Counted from the stretch's first letter, positions 21,503-34,678 are shown. The stretch: DNA of 64,000 bases from Halictus rubicundus (GCF_050948215.1 NC_135150.1:23911943-23975942), one strand, 5' to 3'. The notes: generated by a model not told the origin, from the sequence alone. Program-made: numbers and translations.

Positions 21503-22801
21503 TACAAGGGAATTTAAAAAGCACTTGTTAGAAAAGATGCTAAAATAATTGATTCTTTAATTCAGACTTTGAAATAAAATATAGAAGAGTTTGATAGGAG
21601 TGCAATACAAATGAATCGAAGACCTTCTCGCGATCGTAATTCTCGCTTAGGTTTGCTTCCCATCGGAGGGTTCAACGGCAGCGTCCGACAAGAAATGAAG
21701 CTCGCGTGTTCGATCGGAACGTGTTGCTTTTCCCCACAGGTAGGGGACACGACAGGGGGAAGCTTTCTGATTAAATGCCGGCTGCAATCTGCCGAGATCT
21801 GCAATCTCGGGTCTAAACGAGGAACGTAATGCAATACGGGAAGGGTCGCAGGAACGAGGATAGTTCAACCCTCCTCTCCCCCCCCTTTCGTAAACATTTT
21901 TCCAACGGGAGAGTCGCGAGCTACTGGCGACGTTTTATAACGAGCTGACGTGGAATCGGTTTCCGTATTTCCTCGCGATTCGGAAAAGCGAGTTATTTGA
22001 GATCTGATTCGAACGCGAAACGACCGGGAAAACCGTGTCGCGGAATTTTCTTTTCCTGGTAATCGATTTTCCGTGCTTAGAGGCTACCGCGGTAGCCTCG
22101 TACTCGGGCTGTCTGAGGGTGCGGAAGTTGCAGAAACTAGGGGTGGAAAGTTTCGGGGGGAAGGTTAAGGATATGTGAAGCCGTTGGGGAAAACACCCTA
22201 ACTTCCTGATCCCCTTTGTAGGACATAAATATGCGCCGGGAATTGAAAGTTTGCAGCAGTGCTCTCTGTTGATCTCGAATTCTCGAGGCGTTTTCGGCGA
22301 GACTGCGTGTTTTATGTATTTTTTGAGAGCTAGAAATGTTTCTGGACCGGCAATGTTCAGTTAATGTTGACTGTCTGTGCACTGCATGTACGCGTTTCGA
22401 AACATAACTTTTGAGCCAGTGAATTCCTCGCCTTGGAACTTCGATTTTTAGCATTTTCTCGTCGAGGTGTACAGGATTGTATAATAAAAAGTTGAACAAT
22501 TTCTGGGTTGCCAAGGTGAAGTTTAACCGAAGAACTGATTGAACACTTTGATCGCCAAACTAGAAACCCCCGAAAATTCCATAAAATCAAATAAATGATA
22601 CTGAGTAGTCCTCCAACTTCCTTGCATGTTACAGATCCTAATCAAGTTTGGTACAATAAATATATCAACGTAAAAATTCATTTAAAAACCTGCACAAATG
22701 ATTCCGTCGCCCACATATGACGTGGGATTCAACGTATTAAAGTGTCAAGCAAAAATGATTAAAGTAGGTATTGTCCTAGGACCTTTCATATGACCTGTGT
22801 A
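21503..22801. other. Intergenic; contains a perfect 20-bp palindrome
   Basis: No gene supported. GAGGCTACCGCGGTAGCCTC at 22080-22099 is a perfect inverted repeat with no loop, in a GC-richer stretch with poly-C (about 21883). Confidence 0.5.
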
Positions 22802-23049
22802 TTAACCCTTTGCACTCGAAGCTATTTTACATCCAAAAGGAAACATTTCTTCCGACCTAGAATATTTCCCTTCTATATATTTCTTTTCATGTTATACATA
22901 CAAAAATGATGCAATTTACTCGTACAATACTGAAATGTTTAGTAATTTATTAAATACAAACAAGTTTAATAATGCAAAACATATTTTGAACAATGATACA
23001 GTAATTTTTAGTGGTGCCTTACAGTCACCATTCGAGTGCTAAGGGTTAA
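22802..23049 (+). mobile_element. piggyBac-like MITE (CACTCGAA family), copy D, intact ends
   Basis: This is the best copy. It has perfect TTAA at both ends (22802-22805, 23046-23049), left TIR CCCTTTGCACTCGAAGC and right TIR CATTCGAGTGCTAAGGG, total 248 bp. It is non-coding and AT-rich inside. Confidence 0.9.
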
Positions 23050-24100
23050 ATCACAAATAAAAAATTCTCCTTCACATTCCTCGTCAGCTTCCTTCCAAAA
23101 TGGTGCCAACTATGCTCTGGAAACTATCGACCCGATTGATCTAACTCCCAAAATTGAAAGACGCTCGTTATTCCCGGTAAACTATCGGCTCCATTAATTT
23201 GCCCCTTTATCACTGCAGATGAATCCCCCACGAACTGATAGTCGCAGCACGGACGATACTAAATACTGAACCGACCGGGCAGCCACGTCGACACGCTACG
23301 AAATAGCGCGGAGATTAGGGGATCGGCGGTGCCGAGGAAAATTCGCCGGAGGAACGGCCAGCATATTTCAACGAACAGTCAGCCCCCGGAGGACGGTATT
23401 ATGGAGATGACTTCCGGGCGATGTTTGATCCCCAGGACAAAGGAGTGTTTTCCCTCTGCCCGCGTCACATGTCTATACAGGTAGCTGCGCACACATGGTC
23501 TCGTCCTTATCGAAAACACGTCACGAAGACGAATAGAACTGGCCCCGCTGTATTTTTCATCGAAGACCCTACAAAAGGCTTACGGGCGAAGGTTCTTCTT
23601 CTTTTTCCGGAGATCAGCCCGCGAGAGAACACAGCCCGTTTAGATACCCGGTAAACTTCTAGATAGCTCCAAGCTCCACGGTTCTTCTTCCCCTCCGTGC
23701 CCGCCTTGTCAAGACCATTACCGAGCCCTCGAGGTTTTCCTACCACTCTCTATTCCATCTTCTTCTGGCCGCGTTTTTTCGGGGGGACACGTGCACAGAT
23801 CGTGACACGATTATATTGAATCCACCGGAAGCTCTCCCGCGAGGATCCTGGATATCGAGCTGCAGATACGAGAGATCCGGTACATCTGCGATAACTGCGG
23901 GCACGTTTCTTGTGCAGACGGGAGCCCACGTTTTTCGGGACAAGTACACCGAACCTCGCCGCGTTAAAGCTCGTAATATATTTTACAGGGAACTTTTGGA
24001 GTTTTCGCCGAGGATCGTGTTTTGTGATCGGTGCATTTCGGGATGAAGGACAGTTCGATAACATGAACGGGAAATCGATGAATATTGGGAGCTCGGAGAA
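23050..24100. other. Intergenic, no supported gene
   Basis: Moderate GC, with overlapping open frames on both strands (23421-24107) that have no domain or splice logic. Confidence 0.5.
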
Positions 24101-25390
24101 TGAGTGAGTGGATTTCGAGAGGTCTCCTCAAGTGAATTTTTAAATGTGTTCCCGCAGGAATTTTTCAACTTCTGAGGGCTTACATTGAAGCTTGAAGGCC
24201 GCGCTTTGGGATAGGGCCATTTAGGTTCTGAAAAAATTCGAGATCGTGTCTAGGAATTGAGAAATCCCGACCGATAGCACAGTGAAAAATGAGTGGACTT
24301 CGAGAGGTGGCCCTAAGTAAATTTTAAAATGTGTTCCCGCAGGAATTTTTGAGCTCTCGAGGGCTTAAATTAAAGCTTGAAGGTCGCATTTTGGGATAGA
24401 GCCATTTAGGTTCTGAAAAAATTCGAGATCGTGTCTAGGAATTGAGAAATCCCGACCGATAGCACAGTGAAAAATGAGTGGACTTCGAGGGGTGGTTTCA
24501 AATGAATTTTGAAATGTGTTCCCGCAGATATTTTTGAGCTTTCGATGGTTTAAATTAAAGCTTTAAGGTCGCATTTTAGGATAGGGCCATTTAGGTTCTG
24601 AAAAAAATCTGATCGTCTCCAAGAATTGAGAAATACCGACCGATACCACAGTGAAAAATGTGTGGACTTGGAGGGGTGGCTTCAAGTGAATTTTGAAATG
24701 TTTTCCCGCAGATATTTTTGAGCTTTCGAGGACTTAAATTAAAGCTTGAAGGTCGCACTTTAGGATAGAGCCATTTAGGTTCTGAAAAAATTCGAGATCG
24801 TGTCTAGGAATTGAGAAATCCCGACCGATAGCACAGTGAAAAATGAGTGGACTTCGAGAGGTGGCTCTAAGTAAATTTTAAAATGTGTTCCCGCAGATAT
24901 TTTTGAGCTTTCGATGGCTTAAATTAAAGCTTGAAGATCGCACTTTAGAATAGGTCCATTTAGGTTCTGGAAAAATTCGAGATCGTGTCTAGGAATTGAG
25001 AAATCCCGACCGATAGCACAGTGAAAAATGAGTGGACTTCGAGAGGTGGCTCTAAGTAAATTTTAAAATGTGTTCCCGCAGATATTTTTGAGCTTTCGAT
25101 GGCTTAAATTAAAGCTTGAAGATCGCACTTTAGAATAGGTCCATTTAGGTTCTGGAAAAATTCGAGATCGTGTCTAGGAATTGAGAAATCCCGACCGATA
25201 GCACAGTGAAAAATGAGTGGACTTCGAGAGGTGGCTCTAAGTAAATTTTAAAATGTGTTCCCGCAGGAATTTTTGAACTAATGAGGGTTTAAATTGAAGC
25301 TTGAATATCCCACTCATTGATACGACCATTTAGGTTCGAAAGAAAATTCGGAACGCTGTCTAGAAATTGAGAAATCCGGTCCGATGAGCT
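24100..25390. repeat. 185-bp satellite array, about seven units
   Basis: The junction AGTGAAAAATGAGTGGACTT recurs at 24281, 24466, 24650, 24835, 25020 and 25205, a period of 184-185 bp. Units share AAATGTGTTCCCGCAG, AAATTAAAGCTTGAAGGTCG, CCATTTAGGTTCTG and GAGAAATCCCGACCGATAGC. The first and last units are diverged, and the fourth to sixth are nearly identical. The unit length is within the range of nucleosome-sized satellites. Confidence 0.93.
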
Positions 25391-26132
25391 CGGAGAAAAA
25401 TTGGTTTAGGTGTAATTTCGAACCCTAAAATGCATCAAGAATAACATAAAATATTAAATACAAATTACAATCGAATAAAATCGGACAGAATCAATTTCGG
25501 TTAATTCCCAGTAGTATTAGCAGTAAAATTTCCAGCACGTGAGCGTCAATGGAAGTTCTCGTTGTAAAAATTCAAATATGCAGATTGAAGCGCAAATGAA
25601 GCTTTACGCATGAATGCATAAATGCCGTTCATATTGCCCGACTGCATAATTCTTCTGGTCGAATTTCTCGCGGCCTAGGTATGAATTATTCGACAGCTCG
25701 CAATGTACAAGTAAAGGGGATGACTATCGGCGATTCGAATGCTCAGCCCTCAAATCTTGCAACGCAATTTTGATTTGATCGACGGGCTTTCAGGCGGTGC
25801 TAATTTCACGTAAAAGCGAAACTGCAGGCGACGAGAGTATTAATCGCGTGGAATTGGTTATGAACATCGGCCGGGGAGTATGAAAATAGAGCAGATGAGG
25901 GGAGACGGCGGAAAAACGAGACGGGGGAGCCTATTTGCAATTTCACCGGTGCGCGGTTTATTATATCTGCATCTGGAGTTAGCTTGGCTGTTGCGATATT
26001 AAACGGGGAATTGCCTCGTGAAAATAATTTTCCGGGCGTCGCATAACTTCGGGGTTTTTTTTAGCAGAGCTACCCGAATTCGCTGGGAACGCGGAAACGA
26101 GGTGCAAATGTGCAGATGATCGACTAAATCGT
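25391..26132. other. Intergenic, no gene seen
   Basis: Unique sequence with short open frames only. Confidence 0.5.
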
Positions 26133-26293
26133 ATAAATACTAACCGTTCCAACCATAAAATGTAACTGGTATACCTGCATTGCTTCATGAAAATTGCAAG
26201 ACTGAATTTATGTAGATTCTAGTGGAATCATACGCGTAATTGCAATAATTGTTAAATAAGAAACTGGACTGCTCGTGGTACGGTTAGTGTTAA
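26133..26293. mobile_element. TTAACACTAACCG-type short MITE
   Basis: The right end, read on the complement, is TTAACACTAACCGTACCACG. The left end (AAATACTAACCGTTCCAACC) is its inverted match with a decayed TTAA. The right TTAA lies at 26290-26293. Related ends occur at about 4170-4194, 7629 and 39756. Confidence 0.6.
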
Positions 26294-26471
26294 GATTTAA
26301 TCTTGAGAGACCAATAAACATGGAATGAACAAAAGAAGAAAAGTGGAAGAATGAGATAATTAATTTTTAATAGACGATTTTGGCATTTTCTTTCCATCGA
26401 TTTTCTTCTTCTTATGATGAGATTTTTCCACATTTTGTGCATCAATTATAATATACATTTTTGTGACGTAT

Positions 26472-26673
26472 AGGGTAAGGGACCCAATTACTGTGAAGGT
26501 ACCAATTACTGCGCCTATATTAATTATACTTATTTTTAAAGCATAATGAATATTAAAAAAGAGATTGTTACATATATATTAACGGATTTTAATATAAAAA
26601 TTAATGAAGAATAAGTACAAATATTATAGGCACAGTAATTGGAACCCTCACAGTAATTGGGTCCCCTACCCTA
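26472..26673. mobile_element. Inverted-repeat MITE with AGGGTA-GGACCCAATTACTGTG ends
   Basis: AGGGTAAGGGACCCAATTAC and ACCAATTACTGCGCCTATA on the left mirror TATAGGCACAGTAATTGG and AATTGGGTCCCCTACCCT on the right. The pairing is about 55 bp per arm, with an AT-rich centre. Length about 202 bp, no coding. Confidence 0.8.
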
Positions 26674-27494
26674 CTTTGAACCGACACAAAACTGTGCGAT
26701 TTTATTATAAATTGAACAGTGCTCATTGTTAATTTCGGCTAACATCTCGTTGTACTTTATTCGATCAATCGTTACGCTCCATTTCACCCTCTTGTTTCAT
26801 TGTCTTATTCAGTCCCCACTTGTCGAGCGCTTGTTAGTTCAGTTCCAGTTCGGATCCGCTCAACTCCCACTTCATTCGGTTCGTTTAACTTATTATGCTC
26901 AATTAGCACACCCGAGACTTCTCGCGTTCCATTTCTACATTAAATATTTTCCAATCGCGAGCAATAATTGCGCGGTATTCTAACAGGTTGAGCTTTGAAT
27001 AACTTGTGCACGACAGTAAAAGTTTTCTGATTGGAATCTTGAAGAAAAGTTTAGAAGAAGATTCGATCATCAGGACCACGGAACCAACACCTTGATGAAA
27101 CTTGACGTAACTGCCCTAGTTTCTGGAAATCGTACAATTCGACACTAAATTCTCTCGCATCGTGTGAAAAATATTCAAATAAATTTGGTCCATATATTAT
27201 AAAAATAAAATCAGACATATCCGTGTGTATAGAATTCAAAGAAAACAATCAAGAGGCAGATTTTGCAGTGTTTTAAAGTATAGTTCCCCGATGCTGAGGA
27301 GATCTCATGGGTGTTCGAGTTGCAAGTCTAATTTTCAGCCTGGAAATGATCTTCTGTCCAAAAAATATTAAATTACGCCAATCTGTACTAAAATAATAAT
27401 AAATAATTGGAAGAATGTCGAGTTGTAGGATTTTTAATATCTTTCCCCTGTGTGTGTGCCGAGCAGGTCTCAGGTGTACAAAATTTGCTGATTA
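26674..27494. other. Intergenic, no gene seen
   Basis: Unique AT-rich sequence; short frames only. Confidence 0.5.
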
Positions 27495-27688
27495 CAGTGA
27501 ATTCTCGATGTATGTCAACAACACGGGTCTTGCCAGCGTCGTGTATCGTCCGGGAGACATACTCGAGCCGTGTTAGGTTTATACTCCTCGGCGTGCGAGG
27601 CCCCTCACGGAGTATACCCCGCGGTAGTGGGGATAATTCAGTGACGTTTATCACCCAGGCCTTGGCGACATATATAGAGAAATCACTG
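27495..27688 (+). mobile_element. Tc1/mariner-type MITE, CAGTGA family, copy 2
   Basis: It starts CAGTGAATTCTCGATGTATG and ends CATATATAGAGAAATCACTG, with TA at 27493-27494 and 27689-27690. It matches the copy in the first gene's intron, with shared CAACACGGGTCTTGCCAG and GTGGGGATAATTC blocks. It is 25 bp longer, mainly because of an internal GTCCGGGAGACATACTCGAG-type segment missing from copy 1. Confidence 0.85.
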
Positions 27689-29609
27689 TATCCACGAAAC
27701 ATGAGAAGATCGAATATGTAATTAAACTCATAAATCTTAACTTCTCAGCTCCTGTTTTATAAAATAAATGATTTTCATTTCACCCAATTTTTTTGCCCGC
27801 TGAATAATCAATGTGTCGAAGTATAATTCCCCAATATGTAATCTCAGGAGACCTCAGAGACTCTCAGAGGAGACCTCAATTTCCAGTCCACAAGTTTCGA
27901 TAATGGAGAAAGTTTCGTCAAAAGATTGGAAAATTACATTTTAACCGAACGATCCACAATATCCCGCGTCGATTGGATCAAAGATCGACGATATGGACGC
28001 CCATCGACAATGTCAGGGAAATAATGCGCGTTCGAGTAGGGTGCGAAGCAAATTCCATTATGAAGATGATCGAGATCCCGGTTTGGCTGCGGCGCCGAGT
28101 GTCTTTCATGAATTATTGAGTCAGCTCTCGACGCCTCCTCGGGAAAACTTCCTATAAAGTTCCACGGACAGGGACACAGGTGTGTTCTCATTAACGAGAA
28201 CCGTCTCCTTCTCACGGATAAAGATTTTCCTCTTGCTTTAGAACCTTCTTTCAAACGAAGTCATAATGGTCAACATCCTCAAGGAATTATGCAGACTCTC
28301 TGCGATACTTTAACGATTGCTCCTTGAAGCTTTCGCTTCGAGACTGGGACATATTTGCAATTAAAAATAAGAAATAAACGAGACGATTGTACGTTTAAAT
28401 CCTTCTTGAACTTCTAACTATAATAATTGTACCGTGGAACATTCACTTTTGTCATTAATTTATCTTTTATTAGTGAAGCGTCAGTCGAATTGTAAATTTC
28501 TCGGTACTCTAAATTTTAATGAGCATATGTAATCTTTTAACTTGCAACAATCAAAAATTGCAATCTTCGGTTTATTAACGAAGCGTTGTAACAAATCCGA
28601 TATGTACTTAATAAGGTAATAGAAGGTTTTTCCCGAGAGAAGTAGCTAACAATGGAAGCTGTTGAAAAATCTGCTGAACGCGCAGAAATGATTGAGCACA
28701 TCCTCGAGTCACTGTTCAATTTTCCGCTTAATATTTTTCTTTCCATCCTTCATGGTTGTGATGATAGAAAGAAGACCGCAAGGATCTCGGATCTTGTAGA
28801 TCATTGGCTGCAGAAAAGTCTTCGGGGAACAAGAAGGAACGCCTTGTCACGATCGATTCGGCCACGATCTCTATCCAGGGATCGTTCCTGGATCCTGCGG
28901 GGCACAATGCGGTGGAAGCAAAAAAGGAAATTACCTTTCGAGCAAAGGATTTCACGGGGAAATCCAATTTTAAGTAAATTGTAACTCCATTTCACCCGGC
29001 CCGAACTATTGGGAGCCCGACATACATCCGAAGAATGTGAAACTCACGACACGAGCACGAACAACATAAGCTCGAGGAAAAGCCAAGAGAACGACGAATG
29101 TTTATTTAAAGAGAATCTGTGCCCGAGTGGATGAGCAAGATTCAATATCTTTTTTGAAATCAGTTCGAGGAATTTTCTAGATCTCGTTCTTTTAAGTTTT
29201 GGAAATTATCGGTTTTTAATATTTTTAAAAACAGTGGATTTAATATCTTTCTTTTGGAATCAGTTTGTAACATTTTATACTCTTTCTCATAAGGTTTAGT
29301 AATATTTACTGGAAATAAATTAATTACCAGCGAAACCCTTCGCACGAGTCGATTTCTCAAGTAAATTACCACTGGAAACACGAATATGGAATATCAATTA
29401 AAAAATACAAGAGGTTTTCCATCAACGGAAAAATTGATTAAAATACTGAAAAGCGCTTCTAACTGTACGAACGTTTCCAATATTTCAAATGAGAGCATGA
29501 TTAAATGTTAATTCTGGGACAAAAATGAAATTGAAGAGAGAGTAGAATAAAATGGCGAATTCGGTACAATTGGGTGCTCATTTTCAATACTCGACGATCG
29601 AATTTCTGC
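27689..29609. other. Intergenic, no supported gene
   Basis: Frames of 106 codons (27934-28254, minus) and 110 codons (28652-28984, plus) show no recognisable domain. The latter overlaps an equally open minus-strand frame. Confidence 0.5.
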
Positions 29610-30600
29610 TTTTAGATTAATCCTGCAATGTGTACTGCGGGGAATTGAGTTGTATGCAGGATTAAAAATGCCTACTGCGAGGAATTGAAGTGTATACAGG
29701 ATTAAAAATTTCTACTGCAAGGAATTGGAATGTATACGTGATTAAAAATGTCTACTGTAACGAATTGACGTGTATACAGGATTAAAAATTCCTACTGCGA
29801 GGAATTGAATTGTATGCAGGATTAAAAATGTCTACTGTAAGCAATTGGAATGTATACGTGATTAAAAATGTCTACTGTAACGAATTGACGTGTATACAGG
29901 ATTAAAAATTCCTACTGCGAGGAATTGAATTGTATGCAGGATTAAAAATGTCTTATGTAAGGAATTGAATTGTGTACAGGATTAAAAATGCCTACTGCGA
30001 GGAATTGAATTGTATGCAGGTTTAAAAATGCCTACTGCGAGGAATTGAATTGTATGCAGGATTAAAAATGCCTACTGCGAGGAATTGAATTGTATGCAGG
30101 ATTAAAAATTTCTACTGTAAGGAATTGAATTGTGTACAGGATTAAAAATGTCTACTGTAACGAATTGAATTGTACACAGGATTAAAAATGCCTACTGCGA
30201 GGAATTGAATTGTATGCAGGATTAAAAACGTCTACTGTAAGGAATTGAATTGTATACAGGATTAAAAATGCCTACTGCGAGGAATTTAATTGTATGCAGT
30301 ATTAAAAATGCTTACTGCGAGGAATTGAATTGTATGCAGGATTAAAAATGTCTACTGTAACGAATTGAAATGTAAACGTGATTAAAAATGTCTACTGTAA
30401 CGAATTGAATTGTATACAGGATCAAAAATGTCTACTGTAAGGAATTGAAGCGTATACAGGATTAAAAATGTCTACCACGAGGAATTGAAATGTATACGTG
30501 ATTTAAAATCTCTACTACAATGAACTGAAGTGTACAGAGGATTGAAAGTGTCTGCCGCAAGGAATTGAATTGTACACAGAATTAGAAATACCATTTCCAC
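29610..30600. repeat. 40-bp minisatellite, about 24 units
   Basis: The consensus unit is about GGATTAAAAATGTCTACTGT followed by AAGGAATTGAATTGTATACA. Two variants alternate irregularly: CCTACTGCGAGG and TCTACTGTAAGG. The period is almost exactly 40 bp for close to 1 kb. Both strands are interrupted by stops, so it is not coding. Confidence 0.95.
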
Positions 30601-31930
30601 GAAAATCATGTAGAACACGGTTGAAATGGCGTGCGTGGGGCAGAACGTTTCCAATTCCGCCGGTTAATAATGTGCCTTTGAAACCTCAGACCCTTCGGAC
30701 GGTAACAAATCGTACAATAAAATTACCGTTAAGCCGGACGAGTGGTATCCCGGCAGCGACAAGTTCACTCTACGCTAATTAAAGAGCACGATATAATTTC
30801 GCGAGCGGCTTCGATCGGAGCCGGCGGCTTTGCGGCGGATTTAAAAGTTGTTTCATAAGGCACTGTGTTCTGGAAGTGGCCCCTCGAGTCTGATTCCGTG
30901 AAAGTAGCTCGGCATTTCCTTCCCCGATTTCTGTACGCGTTCGCTGCGCTTGCGGGAAGATGTGTGCATCAAATATACGCACGATCAACTAAAGGCAAGC
31001 TAATAGGCCGAGGCAATTTATTCGAATTAATTGACCCGAATGCATTGGGAAACTGAAGCTTCCTTCGAACTGCATGATTTATCAAATACCTGCAATATCT
31101 CTGGCTCTAAATTCCGAATGTATTGGGCACGAATAAAATTGTGGAACGTTTTCCGACCTATTCGAGGTACATATTTTCGAATGTTTTATTTGAAGAGATC
31201 CTCGTCGGATGTTCGAAATTCCGGCAGATCGAACGTAGAATATCGTGCGCTGTAAATTTTCTTTTCGCCGGTTGGTTAGAAAGCGTGAATAAAAACGGTC
31301 GTGTGTCGTTGTTTACGGACGGAATAAATCGCACACGGGGTAAATATCGTGAAGGGAAACGACCAAGGTTCCATGCAAGCGTCCCTGCTGTCAGGTGTCA
31401 TTATTATTAAAGGGAGACAAGTTGAGGATTCATGATCGCGCATCCGGAGACTTATGGGGTGCGGATAATGGAGTAGTTGCTTGTAATGGCCTATAATTCT
31501 AACAAAATCGATAGGGACACGTTCGCGCATCCTGTGGTAGTTAGAAACATCGTAAATACACGGGAAACTCGCTTCGGCTGCAGTAGGTGACGTTCTCGCA
31601 AAATGCAGTTGGCACTTTCACTGAAATTTCTCTATCCTTATAACTCATATCAATTTTAATCACTAGACTTCAGTCGTCGAGACCTTCGCAGAAATTTACG
31701 ATACATTCGTAACTGTACTTGGCCATATGGACGATATGTACACCTAGAATTTATACAGAAAAATTATAATTAGAATAGAATCTCATAACATGTTCATAGA
31801 CAAAATAAAAATTGTCTGCATTAATTTCGAGATACGAGTTAAAAGCAATACAATATTTTTAAATTCTTTAATCCTTTCTACTGTTTCGTATTTGATCCGT
31901 ACAATGTTATGCACAAAATCAATCTATATA
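30601..31930. other. Intergenic, no gene seen
   Basis: It contains a related tail of the dispersed ATGCAAAATAAA repeat (about 31800-31840, ACAAAATAAAAATTGTCTGC). Otherwise unique. Confidence 0.5.
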
Positions 31931-31932
31931 TA

Positions 31933-32539
31933 CAGGGTGTTCGCGATATTTTGTACCAGCGAGTTCACTGGGTTGTACTCTTTGTGGATATCTCTCTTCG
32001 TAGACTAGTTTACTTTGTCTCTTATTCTTATTACACTCGTCAAAAATATTTGACAGATCCACTTTTTCCTGCGTACAATAACGATACCTAATGATAACAT
32101 ATGGTTTGGCTGGATGTTTCGCACAACTGTACTGGAACTAAAGGAATAAGCTTGTCTTTAAAACATAAACATTCACACAGTCAGCGGAAGTCACATTGAA
32201 CACGAGATATAATCTTATCACTACAACATACTAGTAAATATAATATTACGAAATGTTAAATCTATTTCTTTTACTTCTGCCCTTGTATGACCCTGAAAAC
32301 CACACTACATGGTCGAACCTGTCTCAATGTCAGTTTTTGATATGACGTAAACAAACGTATAGTATTCCATTCAAAAAATGAAAGTCACCTTTGTTTCTAG
32401 AAAAATACTAAAAATACAAAAGATTGAGGCACGCTACAATATTCCTAGTAAATATACTACAACTACCTCCTCTTCGGTTCTCCTCAAATGTTTATCTTTT
32501 ACGAAAAATACGCTGATAGAAATGATCGCGAACACCCTG
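31933..32539. mobile_element. Inverted-repeat element with CAGGGTGTTCGCGAT ends
   Basis: The left end CAGGGTGTTCGCGAT and the right end ATCGCGAACACCCTG are perfect 15-bp inverted repeats, 607 bp apart. Left TA at 31931-31932; the right flank reads TGTA. The interior holds no open frame above 85 codons. It is non-autonomous. Confidence 0.8.
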
Positions 32540-34678
32540 TGTATACCCTGCACCATTATACCCCGCACAACGTATAAAAACAACATCGCAAAATGTTTCA
32601 ATGAAACTGATTTTATAGGAAGACGAGGGTGAAACTTATCCAGCAACTCCCCTCTATGCGTAAATGTAATACAAATATAAAGGTCCTGAAACTCAGCAAA
32701 ACACTTCCACCCTGAACCACCGCATAAAACCGTTTCCACCTCATCGAACGCGGTATCCATAAACAACGTCCCCAAAACGTTCCAATAAAACTAAACTAAC
32801 TTCGGAACAGCCCTGGGGAAAAAAAAATAGCTCGAAGGCGCACTGGCCCATTCAAATCGTCAGTTTATGCAAATGCTTCGAGCATCCTGCCGTCCGGGCG
32901 AGTTGACCTACAAATTTGACCGTTCCCTTTTCCGAAACACCGCGTGGACACCGTCGATCACGGGGGATCATTCTCGCGCGAAAGTCGGCCATAGGCGGGG
33001 TCGGGGGGTTGTTCGGGGGAGGACTGAAGAGCAAGAATCGGAAGTTTCATCCCCGGATAAGAATGATCCTGGCGGAGAGCGAGTTTCTCGGTGTTTCTCG
33101 GGGTCGCGGCAGTGGAACAGATCGATGACCATGGCGCCTGCCGCAGACTCCGCAGTCTCTATCCCTCTGTACATCCCCCGTAACGCAACGAGTCTAACAA
33201 CGTGGGGCGTGCGTGTGCGGAGCCTGCGTCTGTGTGCACTAATTCTCGAATAACAGACGTTCGCAGTCGCAATACCGACATCCGATTCTTCCGAGCAATT
33301 AATTTGCTCGAAGAGGGACCCCGCCCCGCGCCCGGAAACTACGGCGAAAATGACGGAACAATGCGTTGCGTTCGTCAATCAGGAAAACGCGGAAAGTATC
33401 GTGTTGTGCTCCGGGAAATATTATATTCGCGAGCAGTAGGTACGCCGGCGACTCTTTTCGAGAATAATTAAGAGCGACCGCCTCCTTTTCTTTATCGCTG
33501 CTAACAAGGGATTGTTGCAGTCGTTAGACGCGAAAATGAGAGTCGTCTTCCTCTTCTGCAATTCTGCGTGTTCATTATCGAGAGTTGCGCGCCGGCGACA
33601 ATTACGGGGGAAATTGTTACGCGGTTTTCCCGTCTTTATCGCCGCTCTAATTGCAGGACTGTGTTAAATTTACTATGTACGGAAAGTAAGGGAATCGTGC
33701 TAATCGAAGAAGAATACACGACAAATTGTACAGAAGATTTATGCGGCTCGTATATTAAAATGACACAAGCTTAACATTACCATTGTTGAACAGTGTTATC
33801 CCTTTTCCCTAATAACGCATCTCACATTTTATAATTCGATTTTCGTTTCTGTTCGTGAAATTGATTTTGTGGAATTCAATTGTCCCTGCACTCCTCGATT
33901 CTAATTCTGATTTTTTACGTAACTTTACCGAACGAATTGTGTGAAGCACGCAACAAGATGAAGTGACAGTGTCCTAATCGAATCAAATGGAACAGGCTAA
34001 AAAGGTTAAAAATGGAAAACGTGAACGTGTGCAGAGATAATAGAGTGGCGCATTATCAGTCGTATCATGCTCAAACAAGAGTTCGTTTTACCGTGATAAG
34101 AATACGGAAACAAACAGTTTTATCTGGAGATTCGGTGTAGGTGCTTGAGAATTGATTGCGCACCGTGTGCACAGGAACTGCAGCGAAATGATTATGATGC
34201 GAACTCCCATAACGCGATCGAATAAATACCAAGCCCATTCCAACGAAAGACGAGCTATAATCGTGTTACGTTCCGGGCGTTGTTGACTCGCGAGAAGCTT
34301 TAATAGAAGGGAACACACATCCTTTCCGAGGATCCGCCAACACTGTTGCGAGAGAGAACCGACAGTTGGAGTAATCCTTTGTCGGTGAACGAATGTTTGA
34401 ACTAGCATGGCCAGTGTTTGTTCGAATGATTGAGTCGGAAATGGCACGTACTTTGATCCTGGCCCGGATTAATAAATGCGACTAGGTTCTGCGAGAACGA
34501 TACCATCGATCTGCGAAACTGGTGAATGGGGACCTATTGTGTCGCGTACTTTCACTTTTGAGACGCTATCGTGTCACATTTTGAGTTCTGCGTCACAAAG
34601 AAATGGGAAACGAAGAGTTTTCATTTAGATTTGAAAATTAATTTTTGAGCTGATACTTTCAGTGGAGCAAATTTGATT
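32540..34678. other. Intergenic, no supported gene
   Basis: The GC-rich patch 32850-33400 has open frames in almost every phase. A 119-codon minus frame (34088-34447) has no recognisable domain. Confidence 0.5.

Noticed and set aside
28652..28984. 110-codon plus frame starting at a good ATG
   Set aside because: The complementary strand is equally open and no domain is visible.
29610..30600. CRISPR-like array
   Set aside because: Head-to-tail 40-bp repeats have no unique spacers; it is a minisatellite in a eukaryotic genome.
34088..34447. 119-codon minus frame
   Set aside because: No recognisable domain, homologue or splice sites.
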